NCBI RefSeq assembly: GCF_007859655.1
Contig: NZ_CP042304.1
Coordinates: 1,550,001 to 1,614,000, forward strand
Reading direction: 5' to 3'
DNA length: 64,000 nucleotides
From: Devosia ginsengisoli
GTDB lineage: Bacteria; Pseudomonadota; Alphaproteobacteria; Rhizobiales; Devosiaceae
The position numbers and the translations under genes were made by a program. Numbering within the stretch: the stretch's first letter is position 1; each line of letters begins with the position of its first letter. This document shows positions 54,201-62,749 of the stretch, one piece after another. The notes beneath the pieces were generated by a model. The model worked only from the letters and a program-made list of their open reading frames with translations, was not told where the DNA came from and did no database searches.

Positions 54201-56855
54201 GAGGAATTCAAGCCGGTCATCGGGCGCACCTGTGCCGCCCAGCACCAACAGGGTCGCGGCGGCGCGCCGGTCAGCGACATCGTCGCCCGCCGCTAGGAGG
54301 CTGGCATGGGTGCCATAAGCAGCGATGAAGTTGATGATTGAGGCAGGAGTCTTGAGATTGGCCGCGAAATCGGTCCAGTTTGCATAGGGTTTGACGAAGG
54401 TCGAATTGGTCGCCGCGTAGAGCTGCTCGCGCGCCTGATTGAGCGTGGGCATACCGGTATCGCGGCCGCGTGCGATGTTGATCGTCGCAAGGTCGAGAGG
54501 CAGGCCGAGCAGGTTATTGCGCAGCGCATCCACTACGAATTCGTCGATCTCGTTGCCATGAACGAGCGTCATGCCGCGGAAGATCGCGCCAGCAGCCTGT
54601 TCATGCGTAATCGTTCCGCCGAGATCGAATGCCTCGGGATTGAGGAAGGCCTCGATAAGGCCGATATCGTTGTTCCAGTTGTCGGTGGTCAGCGGGTCGG
54701 TGACGGGCACGGCGACGCCGTTCGCGTCGTAGCGGATCGGCTGCCCTTCCTCATTGAGAAACATGCGGCCGATATCCTCGGTCAACATGGAATGGCCGAA
54801 GCGATAGACCACATTGGCAAATTCGGAGAAGATGGCCGGGTCGATATCGGTGATCGTGTTGAACACGAAAACGTCGATCAGCGGCTGTATCTTGCGGCCG
54901 AATTCCTCGAATACCAGGTGCTGATACTGCATTTCCGTGGCGAAGCGGGCCGCCTGGAATATCCGTTCGCCGTCCCAGGCAAGGGTGTTTCCATAGGCTG
55001 CCAAAGCCGCAGCGTCCGACGGCAAACCCGCGACTTCAGCCACGCTCAGGTCGGTCAGCAGCCATTCGTTGATGAAGGCTGCATCACCGGATTTGAGAAT
55101 TTCGAGCTTTTGCGCAGCGACCTGCCGATTGTGCTCGGAGTGGAACACGTGGTGTACGGCAGTCAGGCCGATATTTTCGTTGCCCCGACCGTCACCCGTG
55201 ATGAAGTGCTTATCGAGCAATTCATTGTCATATTCGAGATTAGCACCGGTCAGCGGGTCGAACTGCACAGCATTGCCGGCGGGGTCCACTTCAAGGCCGA
55301 TTCCGTCGGGCCTCAGCTCACCGGTCGTGTCGAGCACCGGTACGGCATTGTGGGCGATATCGTCGAGGAATGAATGGCTCGTGCGCGCCGGCTCGACCCC
55401 ACCGGTATTCGGATTGAGGTTGAGCGGCGCGTCGGCGCTGCCGGTCATCACCTCGTCGTCGTCGGTATTGGGAATGCCGTCAGGCCCGACGTGAATGATG
55501 ACCTGCGGAAAGCCATTTTCACCGCGAATGAATTCGCCATAGAGGTCGGTGCGGATCAGCGGAATGTTGAAGACGTCACGATCCGTCAGTTCGATTCCGA
55601 GCAGATCGGCCGCCTGATCCTTGACATCCTTCCAGGTCGGCAGGCCACCGCCAGTGCCATCGAGCATCCGGCCTGTCGCCATGGGAACGAGGTGCCCGAG
55701 TTCGGGATCCATGACCATGGCGTATTCGCGCAAAAAGACCTGGTGCGAGGGATGGGATGTATAGGTCTGGTTCTGGTCGACGAAGGGCGTGGTGACGTTG
55801 ATCTGTTCCCCACTGGTATCGTCGGCGGTGCCGAGCACGCCGTCCGCGCCGGGACCGTCAAACCGGGTCGCGCGAGTTAACACCATGAAATTGGTGAAGC
55901 CGCCTTCGACATAGAGCGGGTCATCGGGCTTGAGCGGCACATAGACCGTGCCGTTGCCGCCCTTGCTGATCAGATCCAGACCATGGTCGAAGAACTGGCC
56001 GAAGAAGGTCATCCACCCGTTGAAGGGTGCCGATAGGCCTTCGTCCGGGGCCACGTTGGGCAATACGATGGACTTGCCATCGCTTTCGAACTCGACGCCG
56101 TGCAATTCGGCTGCCGCATCGAGGATCGCCTGTTGGCCGGCCGCAGCGGAATTGGCGGCAGATGCGGCGGCCTGAGCCGGCCCAAGCGCCAAATTCGCGC
56201 CGGCGAGAACACCGCTCAATGCTCCGATCTGAGCGGCTTCCTCGGGAATCTCCGGGTCAAGCGCCGCGATCGCATCGGTCAGGTCGGCAATGGTCTTTTC
56301 CCAGGATGCCACACGATTATCGGCAATCTCGGCGGCGCGGATGAGCGCATACGGGGTCGAAATAGCCAGCACGGCCTGGTTGAGCTGGATCGCCGTACCC
56401 GCGAAGCCGGCGTGCTGGAGCGCCGCCATGATAGCCGCCGGATTGTTGGGGGTCTGGTCAACGATGAGATTGGAAATGAGGCGTGGATCGGCGTCGGCGA
56501 CATTGCCGCTGTGGCCAGCATTGGTCATGTCGCCGGGGGCGTTCGCTTCGCCATCGACGCCATAATCGGTGTTATCGACGACCGGGGAACCGGGTGGGCC
56601 AAACGGCATTTCGTCGCCATCGGCATCGTTGCGCCAATAGGGATCGAACATGCGCGGCATGGTCTGGTCGGCGGCGCCCCAGAGCTCGCGGCCCGGAAGG
56701 ATGTTGTTATAGCTGCCATCCACCGTTCGCAGGCCATAGGGCAGATGCGGCGCCGTGATGAGCTGGCTGAGCGGCGTCCCCGCTGAATGGGCTTCCGCGA
56801 TCTTGATCTGTGTCAGAACGAACTGCAGGTCATGTTGATTGAGCTTGACTGCCAT
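51102..56855 (-). CDS. Giant RTX haem peroxidase, N-terminal part before frameshift
   Basis: The start ATG at 56853-56855 has GGAGG about five bases upstream. The animal-type haem peroxidase domain (about residues 60-1060) shows the distal His291 in FFGQFFDHGLDL, the catalytic Arg577 in VFHSEHNRQV and the proximal His688 in VVYRFGHSML, so it is probably active. RTX repeats follow, then two Ig-like domains (ITYRWQIERND, LMTYRWQSAPN) and further RTX blocks. The true frame is lost at 51287-51293; the last 62 codons to 51102 are out-of-frame. With one base removed the gene reads 47918-56855 as a single protein of 2,978 residues. It should be exported by the adjacent type I system. Confidence 0.88.
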   Translation of the reverse strand: MAVKLNQHDLQFVLTQIKIAEAHSAGTPLSQLITAPHLPYGLRTVDGSYNNILPGRELWGAADQTMPRMFDPYWRNDADGDEMPFGPPGSPVVDNTDYGVDGEANAPGDMTNAGHSGNVADADPRLISNLIVDQTPNNPAAIMAALQHAGFAGTAIQLNQAVLAISTPYALIRAAEIADNRVASWEKTIADLTDAIAALDPEIPEEAAQIGALSGVLAGANLALGPAQAAASAANSAAAGQQAILDAAAELHGVEFESDGKSIVLPNVAPDEGLSAPFNGWMTFFGQFFDHGLDLISKGGNGTVYVPLKPDDPLYVEGGFTNFMVLTRATRFDGPGADGVLGTADDTSGEQINVTTPFVDQNQTYTSHPSHQVFLREYAMVMDPELGHLVPMATGRMLDGTGGGLPTWKDVKDQAADLLGIELTDRDVFNIPLIRTDLYGEFIRGENGFPQVIIHVGPDGIPNTDDDEVMTGSADAPLNLNPNTGGVEPARTSHSFLDDIAHNAVPVLDTTGELRPDGIGLEVDPAGNAVQFDPLTGANLEYDNELLDKHFITGDGRGNENIGLTAVHHVFHSEHNRQVAAQKLEILKSGDAAFINEWLLTDLSVAEVAGLPSDAAALAAYGNTLAWDGERIFQAARFATEMQYQHLVFEEFGRKIQPLIDVFVFNTITDIDPAIFSEFANVVYRFGHSMLTEDIGRMFLNEEGQPIRYDANGVAVPVTDPLTTDNWNNDIGLIEAFLNPEAFDLGGTITHEQAAGAIFRGMTLVHGNEIDEFVVDALRNNLLGLPLDLATINIARGRDTGMPTLNQAREQLYAATNSTFVKPYANWTDFAANLKTPASIINFIAAYGTHASLLAAGDDVADRRAAATLLVLGGTGAPDDRLEFLNGTGAWAPGPGVDGIAGNSDDIETGINLIDLWIGGLAEKKMPFGGFLGSTFNAVFEAQLEMLQDLDRFYYLTRTQGLNLLNELENNAFSKLIMANTDMTNPGPDGVRGTEDDEVNYHVGVDSFAKHDYVLHVDPTKQVGADPTHEDPALNALGLTKVQRDNLATSGPDANYIRFIGGEHVVIGGTEGDDTIIADYGDDAIWGGGGNDRIEGGAGVDLIIGGAGDDIITDSGDTGDFIKGEDGDDVIANANGLDILMGGDGKDVFLVGVDATEVFAGEGDDFILGGADIDFLMGNEGDDWIEGGDGFDTLAGDNSELFFNSTIIGHDVLLAGENENDFDAESGDDIMVQGESVMRNEGMLGFDWAIHKDNRIAADSDMSIPIFTNVAADILRDRFDQTEGLSGWKYNDILRGDDRGSTEEIEPELSLRGHELTQAGVDRIDGLRELLGNLVAEIPQAVLDELATMTDAQALAKLETLIGFSGGNIILGGDGHDVMEGRGGDDFIHGDAWLNVRISIRALDGNGAVTATEAFTVDSLKQVVTVEGVTKPLSQFLLDGVIKPRQLHIVREILYDEDPSGDVDTAVFAGSKDWYEITHLDGGIVKVARREQEEIDPQVDEGVDTLVGIERIQFADQIYTIRETGNVDPTGRLQLGPLPAEEDQPLTVSAAAVRDLNNPDGMITTITYRWQIERNDGTGDYIDIPGASGSTFTPSDEHAGLRIRVLGLYTDGGGVIETVTSAPTDPVIGVNDQPTGPLLISDMTPTQGSELTATVAFTDPDGMTDAFEELLMTYRWQSAPNALGPWVDIADADGGNLRSFTPGADLVGRMLRVVVDYTDDATNPHQVISAITAVVGNLVISNDAVIVGDADGPLNEGDNFVQGGAASNSITGLGGSDIINGGDGADVIDGGAGQDTLNGGAGDDTIFGGAGDDIIVQGVDDGADSIDGGADLDTLRIVETALGADDIATVTLNAGGAHCRRQRGLDHGRGECSARSAWWHGHAGLCGGQQYLCRPAGRHCHRLFLHPGRRECNDRRG

Positions 56856-56932
56856 TTTTCCCTCCAAAGCATGTATCGCCCTGCCGACCGAGCCATGTGC
56901 TCAATAGCGGGTGAATGTTCGGAGCCAATGTT

Positions 56933-56962
56933 GTATGAAACATACGCGGATTGTTATCCGCG
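56933..56962. promoter_or_regulatory. Two adjoining inverted repeats between peroxidase and kinase genes
   Basis: GTATG-AAA-CATAC (56933-56945) is followed at once by CGCGGAT-TGTT-ATCCGCG (56945-56962), both perfect. They lie in the 155-base region between the divergent peroxidase and kinase genes. They are candidate operators, perhaps for the two NarL-type regulators encoded at either end of the locus. Confidence 0.55.
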
Positions 56963-57010
56963 AAGGTCGAGCCATCTTTCACCCTTTGTTTGGTGATTGG
57001 AGTACCTACT

Positions 57011-58438
57011 TTGGATAGCCCTTTCGTCAGACCAAGGTCTGAAGGCCGGCGCCGTTGGCGCTGGCGCGAATTGAGCTTTTCGAGCCAGTTTCTGGGCGCA
57101 GCCGCCATTGTTCTTTTCGTTGCAATGGCGGTGCTGGGTAGCTGGGTTACCGAACAAATCAAGCAGAGCGTGCTGAAGACTTCGGGCGCCCAGGGCGCCC
57201 AGTTCATGACCGGCTTTCTCGAGCCGCACGTGCAGCAACTACAGCGAGGGCGCGAGCTTTCCGACGAAGTTCACCGAACATTGGACGCCCTTTTCATAGG
57301 TACGCCTGTCGGTGACAGCCTGATCTCGATCAAGATATGGCGGGTCGATGGAACCGTCATCTACAGCACGAACAAGGCCCTGATCGGCCAGAAATTTGTG
57401 TCCAGCGACGTAACACGTGCGGCCAGCGGAGAAGTCATTGCCGAATACGAAGACCTGGTCAGTCAGGAAAGTGCATATGAGCAGTCGCTGGGTGTTGCCC
57501 TGATCGAGGTCTATGGTCCGCTCTATCTCCGGGGTACCGACCAGGTCCTTGCCATCGGCGAGATTTATGAGAACGCCGACGCCCTCGCCGCCGAGCTGGA
57601 AATAAGCCGGCTACGAACCTGGATGGTGGTGTGTATCACCACCATGCTGATGCTGGCCGTACTGTATTTCATTGTCCGTCGCGGCGACATGACCATCGTG
57701 GCCCAAAGATCGGAACTTCGTCAGCATGTGCTGGAGGCAAGGCAACTTGCCCACCAGAATGAGGAATTCCGGTTGGTCGCGGAAAAAGCCAGGCTTGATG
57801 CAAGCGAAGCCAATGAACAGCTTTTGGATCGGATCGGTTCGGACCTGCACGACGGTCCGATACAATTGCTGACACTGCTGACGCTCAAACTTTCTAACCG
57901 CAGTATTGCCAAGCAACTCAAGGTGCTTCCGGAGGCGCTGACTCCCCTGATAAGCAGTCTGCGCACTATTGCGGGAGAAGCCATTACCGAGTTGCGAAAT
58001 CTGTCAGCCGGCCTCAGCCTGCCGGAAATCAGCGAACTGACCCTCGAACAAGCTTTGGGGTCGGCCGTTTCCCACCATGTGGACATTACGGGAGATCGCG
58101 TATCAGTTGTCCTGAGAGACCTCCCAGATCATATCACGGAAGCCATCAAAATATGTGCCTATCGCATTATCCAGGAGGGGCTTAACAACGCCCAGAAGCA
58201 CGCCAAGGACTCGGAGAAGTCCGTCGTAGCATTCGTAGAGAGAGGTATCCTGACGATCGAAGTCCGCGATAGCGGCGCCAAGTCGTCGGCTCCGGTCACG
58301 GACGGGGTCGGACGACAAAAAATGGGTCTGACCGCCATGCGCAATCGTGTCGGCGCCCTCAAGGGAACCGTATCCGTTACCACCGATCCGGAGCAAGGGA
58401 CGGTCGTGGAGGCTAAGCTCCCGCTGGACCCCACATAG
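57011..58438 (+). CDS. NarX/DegS-type membrane sensor histidine kinase
   Basis: The chosen TTG start has GGAG eight bases upstream, giving 475 residues; in-frame GTG and TTG codons further upstream are alternatives. A helix at about 27-46, a periplasmic domain of about 155 residues (ISIKIWRVDGTVIYSTNKAL) and a second helix (MVVCITTMLMLAVLYFIV) lead to a coiled linker. The HisKA_3 dimerisation helix has His280 in GSDLHDGPIQLLTLLTLKL, and the ATPase part shows EGLNNAQKHAK and KMGLTAMRNRVGALKG. It is divergent from the peroxidase gene and precedes a NarL-type regulator, so it probably senses a periplasmic signal for the secretion locus. Confidence 0.9.
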   Translation: MDSPFVRPRSEGRRRWRWRELSFSSQFLGAAAIVLFVAMAVLGSWVTEQIKQSVLKTSGAQGAQFMTGFLEPHVQQLQRGRELSDEVHRTLDALFIGTPVGDSLISIKIWRVDGTVIYSTNKALIGQKFVSSDVTRAASGEVIAEYEDLVSQESAYEQSLGVALIEVYGPLYLRGTDQVLAIGEIYENADALAAELEISRLRTWMVVCITTMLMLAVLYFIVRRGDMTIVAQRSELRQHVLEARQLAHQNEEFRLVAEKARLDASEANEQLLDRIGSDLHDGPIQLLTLLTLKLSNRSIAKQLKVLPEALTPLISSLRTIAGEAITELRNLSAGLSLPEISELTLEQALGSAVSHHVDITGDRVSVVLRDLPDHITEAIKICAYRIIQEGLNNAQKHAKDSEKSVVAFVERGILTIEVRDSGAKSSAPVTDGVGRQKMGLTAMRNRVGALKGTVSVTTDPEQGTVVEAKLPLDPT

Positions 58439-58554
58439 CAACTTTTTGCTGCCGCAAGCGCGTGAGCAACAAGTATCCGCCGGAGACAATACCGCGATTT
58501 ACGACCGGTTTCTTTGGGCGTAATCTATTGGGTAGAGAGTGCGTAGAGGCGCGT

Positions 58555-59274
58555 ATGCCCGATCCACTGACAATTGCCTTTGCTGACGATCATCCCATGC
58601 TGCTCAGGGGGATCATGAGCCTGTTCGAGGATGATCCTGCCTATCGTGTCGTCGGCAAGGCGGAATGCGCCAATACTGCGCTTGACCTGGTTAAACTCAA
58701 CGCCCCCGATGTCATGGTCATGGATCTGAGCATGCCCGGCGACATCTTCAGGACGATTTCTGGTATTTCCGATCAGTTTCCAAATACTAGCATCGTCATA
58801 TTTACAGCATATTCCAGTATTGATGCCGCTCTGAAAGCGCTCGAGGCGGGAGCCGTAGGATTTGTGCTGAAGGATAGCGACTGCGAAGAGCTATTTGACG
58901 CGGTAGCGGCCGTAAGCCGAGGCGACATATATATCACCAAGCAATATGCGGTTCAGGTTATGAACGGCCTGCGTGACCGTAGCAGACGCGTCAGCCCAGT
59001 TGCAGCCGTCCGACTAAGCCCTCGAGAAAAACAGATCGTCGGACTTCTGGTCCAGGCGCGAACCAACCGTGAAATTGCGCAGGAGCTGGATATCAGCGAA
59101 CGCACCGTCAAAAGCTACATGAGCGCGCTCATGAGCAAACTGAAGGCACGAAACCGTGTTGAGGTCGCCATGGCAGCCCGGCAGGTGGAGGAGCGTGCGC
59201 GCGCAGAGGGGTCGGCGCTGGATACTTTCGACAATGGCGTTGGTGAACGGCAGCTACGAGGGAAACGGTTATAG
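58555..59274 (+). CDS. NarL/FixJ-type response regulator (LuxR helix-turn-helix), copy 1
   Basis: The 239-residue protein (ATG 58555 with GAGG six bases upstream) has the receiver marks FADDHP, Asp57 in VMVMDLSMPGD, Thr in VIFTAY and Lys in GFVLKDSD, and a LuxR helix-turn-helix (LSPREKQIVGLLVQARTNRE and IAQELDISERTVKSYMSALM). It is partnered with the kinase just upstream and is a close sister of the regulator at 42042, sharing DLSMPGD, TAY, ALEAGAVGFVLK and TKQYA. Confidence 0.92.
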   Translation: MPDPLTIAFADDHPMLLRGIMSLFEDDPAYRVVGKAECANTALDLVKLNAPDVMVMDLSMPGDIFRTISGISDQFPNTSIVIFTAYSSIDAALKALEAGAVGFVLKDSDCEELFDAVAAVSRGDIYITKQYAVQVMNGLRDRSRRVSPVAAVRLSPREKQIVGLLVQARTNREIAQELDISERTVKSYMSALMSKLKARNRVEVAMAARQVEERARAEGSALDTFDNGVGERQLRGKRL

Positions 59275-59289
59275 TTACCTGAACGAGAA

Positions 59290-59762
59290 ACGGGACGTGT
59301 TGCGGACCGGCCGATTATGCTCACCAGCAACAGTGACTGGTTCGATTTCCGCGACAGTCGTGCCGGCTTTGAGGCGCGACTGTGGGAGCAAGGCCAGGGT
59401 TATACGGGCCGGGTGATCGAAGGTGCGTTCGATGAAGCAGATGCTTACCGAATGGTCTGTCAACTAATGGCCGAGGGCACTTCGGCCACTGCCATACTGG
59501 CGGCAACTGACCGCCAGGCTCTGGGCACCTTAGCCGCCTTGACCGATCTGGAGGTGGCGATGCCAGAACGAATGGCCGTCATCGGCTTTGACAACCTTCC
59601 AACGAGCGAATTCTTGCGACCTTCACTGACCTCGGTGGATATGCCCGCCGACAGATGGGTGCCATGGCCATTCGTATGATCCAGGATTTCGTCGGCCCCG
59701 ACAAAATTCGGCTTGCCAATCAAACACTGGAACCCAGACTGGAAGTGAGAAAGTCTTCGTAG
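59290..59762 (+). pseudogene. LacI-family regulator remnant (3' part, frameshifted)
   Basis: The first frame reads SDWFDFRDSRAGFEARLWEQ, later AILAATDRQALGTLAALTDL and MAVIGFDNLPTSEFLRPSLT, all from the C-terminal half of a LacI regulator. Near 59655 the frame shifts and continues as MGAMAIRMIQDFVGPDK to a TAG at 59760-59762. The N-terminal half with the helix-turn-helix is missing. It is a relic, and the second truncated LacI gene in the window. Confidence 0.8.
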
Positions 59763-60190
59763 CGTTTCCGGCAGGCTGGCACGGATCGCTCTCAGGACAT
59801 TGTCTCGACGGCTTTCTGCCCGAATTTGCATCGTTGCGCGCCCACGAAGGCAATGCCGTTCCGATCATTCGTTGAGGTGGTCAATCTGTTTAAGAGCGAA
59901 CGTCATCAAAAGCCGCCAGTCCGTACCACCCCATTCGAGACCAGCTTAGCGCCCAGCAGACGGTCAGAGCTCGAACGTCGGTCGGAACGACCAGTATGGG
60001 ACTATGCGGCTTGCGCACAGCGGCCAAGGCCGCATCCTCCTTTCCCCGCGTAGGGCCACAAAGGTCGGAGACAACCCTGCACAGTTTCTGAAGATAGCGG
60101 CGAAGGCCCACATCGCGGGATCGTTTCAGCTTCAATCCAATCCATCAAATGCCGGGATTGAACATCTGGCCGATTTCCAAACGGGCAGCC
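59763..60190. other. Gene-free stretch before nadK
   Basis: These 428 bases hold no supported gene. A short frame directly after the LacI remnant (about 59762-59872) and several reverse frames show no motifs. The stretch follows the stop of nadK and contains no clear terminator. Confidence 0.5.
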
Positions 60191-60970
60191 CTAGAATCTG
60201 AACTGTTCACTAAGGACGCGCTCTTCGAGGCTGGTGCCGGGATCGAAGAGCAGGGTGACTGCGTGCCTGCGGTCTTCGCGCACCGTGACCTCGAGTACGT
60301 TATGAAATTCCACATTGTCGGCCACGGCGCTGATCGGGCGCTTGTTGGCCTCGCGGGTAACGAACCTGACCTCGGCCCTATTGGAAAGGATGGCGCCGCG
60401 CCAGCGCCTAGGTCGGAAGGGCGAAATCGGCGTCAGGGCCAGCAGCGGCGCCTCGATGGGCAGGATGGGGCCATGCGCGGACAGGTTATAGGCGGTAGAG
60501 CCGGCGGGCGTGGCGAGCAGGACGCCGTCGCAGATCAATTCGTCGAGCCGGGTCTCGCCATCGACGATGATCTGGATTTTGGCCGCCTGATAGGTGGAGC
60601 GGAACAGGGAGACCTCGTTGAGGGCCAGGGCCTGCCGGCTGTTGCCCGATACGTCGATCACCTGCATGGAAAGGGGATAGATGCGGGTACGCTGGACTGA
60701 GGCCAGGCGCTCGGCGAGCGCGTCTTCGGAGAAGGGGTTCATCATGAACCCGACCGAGCCGAAATTCATGCCATAGACAGGGATGCCGGTATGCATGACG
60801 CGGTGCAACGTCTGCAGCATGAGGCCATCGCCGCCCAGCGCCACCACTATATCGGCGGTTTCGATGGGATGATCGCCATAGCGAATGCGGAGTTGAGATG
60901 CCGCCTGATTGGCATCAATTGTATCGTTGGCTACGAAGTGTATCTGCTGCATGGGGGTGTCATTAACCAT
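60191..60970 (-). CDS. nadK: NAD kinase
   Basis: The 259-residue enzyme phosphorylates NAD to NADP. Marks are VALGGDGLMLQTLH (GGDG loop), YGMNFGSVGFMMN (NE/D-type region), LNEVSLFRST, and LLATPAGSTAYNLSAHGPIL, which carries the family Gly/Asn-rich motif. The length is normal for alphaproteobacteria. The start at 60970 (or the ATG at 60952) has no good Shine-Dalgarno sequence and overlaps the last codons and stop of the upstream integrase, so the native upstream region appears to have been replaced. Confidence 0.93.
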   Translation of the reverse strand: MVNDTPMQQIHFVANDTIDANQAASQLRIRYGDHPIETADIVVALGGDGLMLQTLHRVMHTGIPVYGMNFGSVGFMMNPFSEDALAERLASVQRTRIYPLSMQVIDVSGNSRQALALNEVSLFRSTYQAAKIQIIVDGETRLDELICDGVLLATPAGSTAYNLSAHGPILPIEAPLLALTPISPFRPRRWRGAILSNRAEVRFVTREANKRPISAVADNVEFHNVLEVTVREDRRHAVTLLFDPGTSLEERVLSEQFRF

Positions 60971-62180
60971 CAAGGCGAGCCTGCCTCGCTGCACTGATTT
61001 GCTCGAACCTAGTCGACATTCTTGGATGCCTTGGCGCAGTATGCCGCTCCTTGGCGTCAAATTTTTCGGCGTTCGCCCTTAGCCAGTTCTTCGGTGCAAA
61101 TCTCTTGGCGGCCTCTAGTTTCATTACCACTGGCTCGCCGCCTGCTGCCAGGTAATGCTTGCGAATGATACGTTCACATTCCTTTTCATCGTGGCCAGTC
61201 GCCTCGGCGATTTCCATGATTGACGCGCCAGCGCGATGCGACAGCGTGATGAATGTGCCACGCAGATCGTGAAAGGTTACACCGGACAGCCCGGCGTGAG
61301 CGACCGCTTTGCGCCACGCTCCCTTGAACCCCTCCAGCACCCAAGGGATACCTCTGGAGTTGGTTAGGATGTAGTCAGGCTGGGGTCGCCGTTTCTTTGG
61401 ATTTGGATCATTGGCTCGAGCAATCTGCTCAAGGTTTATTTCCTTCAGAATTTTCCGAAGTTCCTCTGCGACCAGCACCTTCACCCGACGAGCTGGTTTT
61501 CCTCGGTAGGACTTTCTGGGCTGGAGCATAATGTATCTGCCATCATAAGCCTCCCATTTCAGATTGATTAGGTCAGCCTGCCTCTGCCCGGTCCATATCG
61601 CCAACAGCAGGACGCGGGAGAGGTGCCGCGGTGCCTTGCTTAGGAAGGCTGCAATCTGTCCATCAGTCCAGATGATGTCACGTCGGGTTATTGTGTGAAT
61701 GCAGCCTAAACCTGCCGCTGGGTTCCGATACAAGTACTCCTCGTCAACGGCGAAGTTAAGGATCAAGCGCAGTATCGCGATCGTGGCATCAGCCGTCCTA
61801 GGGCGCGATGCAAGTTCATTGTCCCGCCATTGTCGAATTAGTGTTCGAGCGCCGCGCTCGTCAAACATCTTGAGCGGCGAGGCGCCGAACTTCGTCAAAA
61901 TGCTGTCGAGATACAACTGGTATGATTTTTTGGATGCGGCCGAGAGCCCCCTGAAAGACCCCGATGCCGTATATAGTTGGATGAGGTCCGCGACGGTCCG
62001 CACAATGTCAAAGCTCTCGCGACGCAATTTCGGGTTATCGTCGAGACCCCGATTCCAAGGGTCATCCTTATCGGCATTTTGCCAGCGCCCTTTGAGCCGA
62101 AGGGCATGCTGAAAGAATCCGACTGCTTTCGTCGCCATCTGCTTGTGGAATGAGTGCTTCCATGACTTTTTGGGCTTCAT
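60963..62180 (-). CDS. Tyrosine-type site-specific integrase
   Basis: The 405-residue protein has a SAM-like N-terminal DNA-binding part (VADLIQLYTASGSFRGLSAA) and a catalytic domain with Arg in AIWTGQRQADLINL, the His-x-x-Arg box in TFHDLRGTF, the second His in ATGHDEKECERI and the nucleophile Tyr in IRKHYLAAGG. All active-site residues are present. Its bases are less GC-rich than the neighbours, which suggests transfer. It lies 214 bases downstream of tRNA-Thr in the same direction, the usual place for an island integrase, yet no cargo is seen: nadK begins inside its stop region. Confidence 0.92.
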   Translation of the reverse strand: MKPKKSWKHSFHKQMATKAVGFFQHALRLKGRWQNADKDDPWNRGLDDNPKLRRESFDIVRTVADLIQLYTASGSFRGLSAASKKSYQLYLDSILTKFGASPLKMFDERGARTLIRQWRDNELASRPRTADATIAILRLILNFAVDEEYLYRNPAAGLGCIHTITRRDIIWTDGQIAAFLSKAPRHLSRVLLLAIWTGQRQADLINLKWEAYDGRYIMLQPRKSYRGKPARRVKVLVAEELRKILKEINLEQIARANDPNPKKRRPQPDYILTNSRGIPWVLEGFKGAWRKAVAHAGLSGVTFHDLRGTFITLSHRAGASIMEIAEATGHDEKECERIIRKHYLAAGGEPVVMKLEAAKRFAPKNWLRANAEKFDAKERHTAPRHPRMSTRFEQISAARQARLDG

Positions 62181-62394
62181 ATATACTCCGCGGGTCAGGT
62201 CTAAAGGACAGACGCTTCCCGCGCGAACGTCGATAGATCAAGGTCAATCGCCAAGCGATCGCTAGTCACCGTTGACGAATTGCTTTTATTTCAAAATGGC
62301 CGATTTATCACCATTGCCGCTAGCCAAGGCGAGCTTTTTGGTTATCAAGAATGGTGTGGACTCCCATCCTGAGAGCTACGGTAGCGGATATGGG

Positions 62395-62470
62395 TGGTGC
62401 CGGCAGCAGGATTTGAACCCGCGACCCTCGGATTACAAATCCGATGCTCTACCAACTGAGCTATACCGGC
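62395..62470 (-). tRNA. tRNA-Thr (anticodon UGU)
   Basis: The reverse strand folds into a full cloverleaf: acceptor GCCGGTA pairs with TGCCGGC (one G-T), the D arm holds AGCTCAGTTGGTAGAGC, the anticodon arm TCGGA-TTTGTAA-TCCGA gives anticodon TGT, and the T arm holds GGTTCAAATCC. Discriminator A is followed by an encoded CCA (62397-62395). Confidence 0.95.
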
Positions 62471-62749
62471 GCGGCACTCGCTTAGCATCGGCACGGCGAT
62501 CCGGCAATGCCCTCCTCGCGGATGGGCACCCCAGGCGACCAAGCAACATTAACTCCCTTTCGGTTCTATTCTTGCCTGAACAAGGGTAGCGGGCCTAACT
62601 ACCGCCCATCAAGGCCGCGCTGCTGCCGTTGAAAGCATTTTCGGTGGCGCTTCGAAGAAAATGATGCTTGATCTTCATGTTCGATCGAATGCGATAACGG
62701 GCTTTACTGTCACCGCTTCTCGGTTGTGGCCCGGCACGCGCAGGTTTTC

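Noticed and set aside
52528..54296. Long forward frames (333-535 codons) opposite the peroxidase gene
   Set aside because: They mirror the repeated GC-rich RTX and peroxidase codons on the other strand, lack start signals and motifs, and overlap a gene with a clear family.
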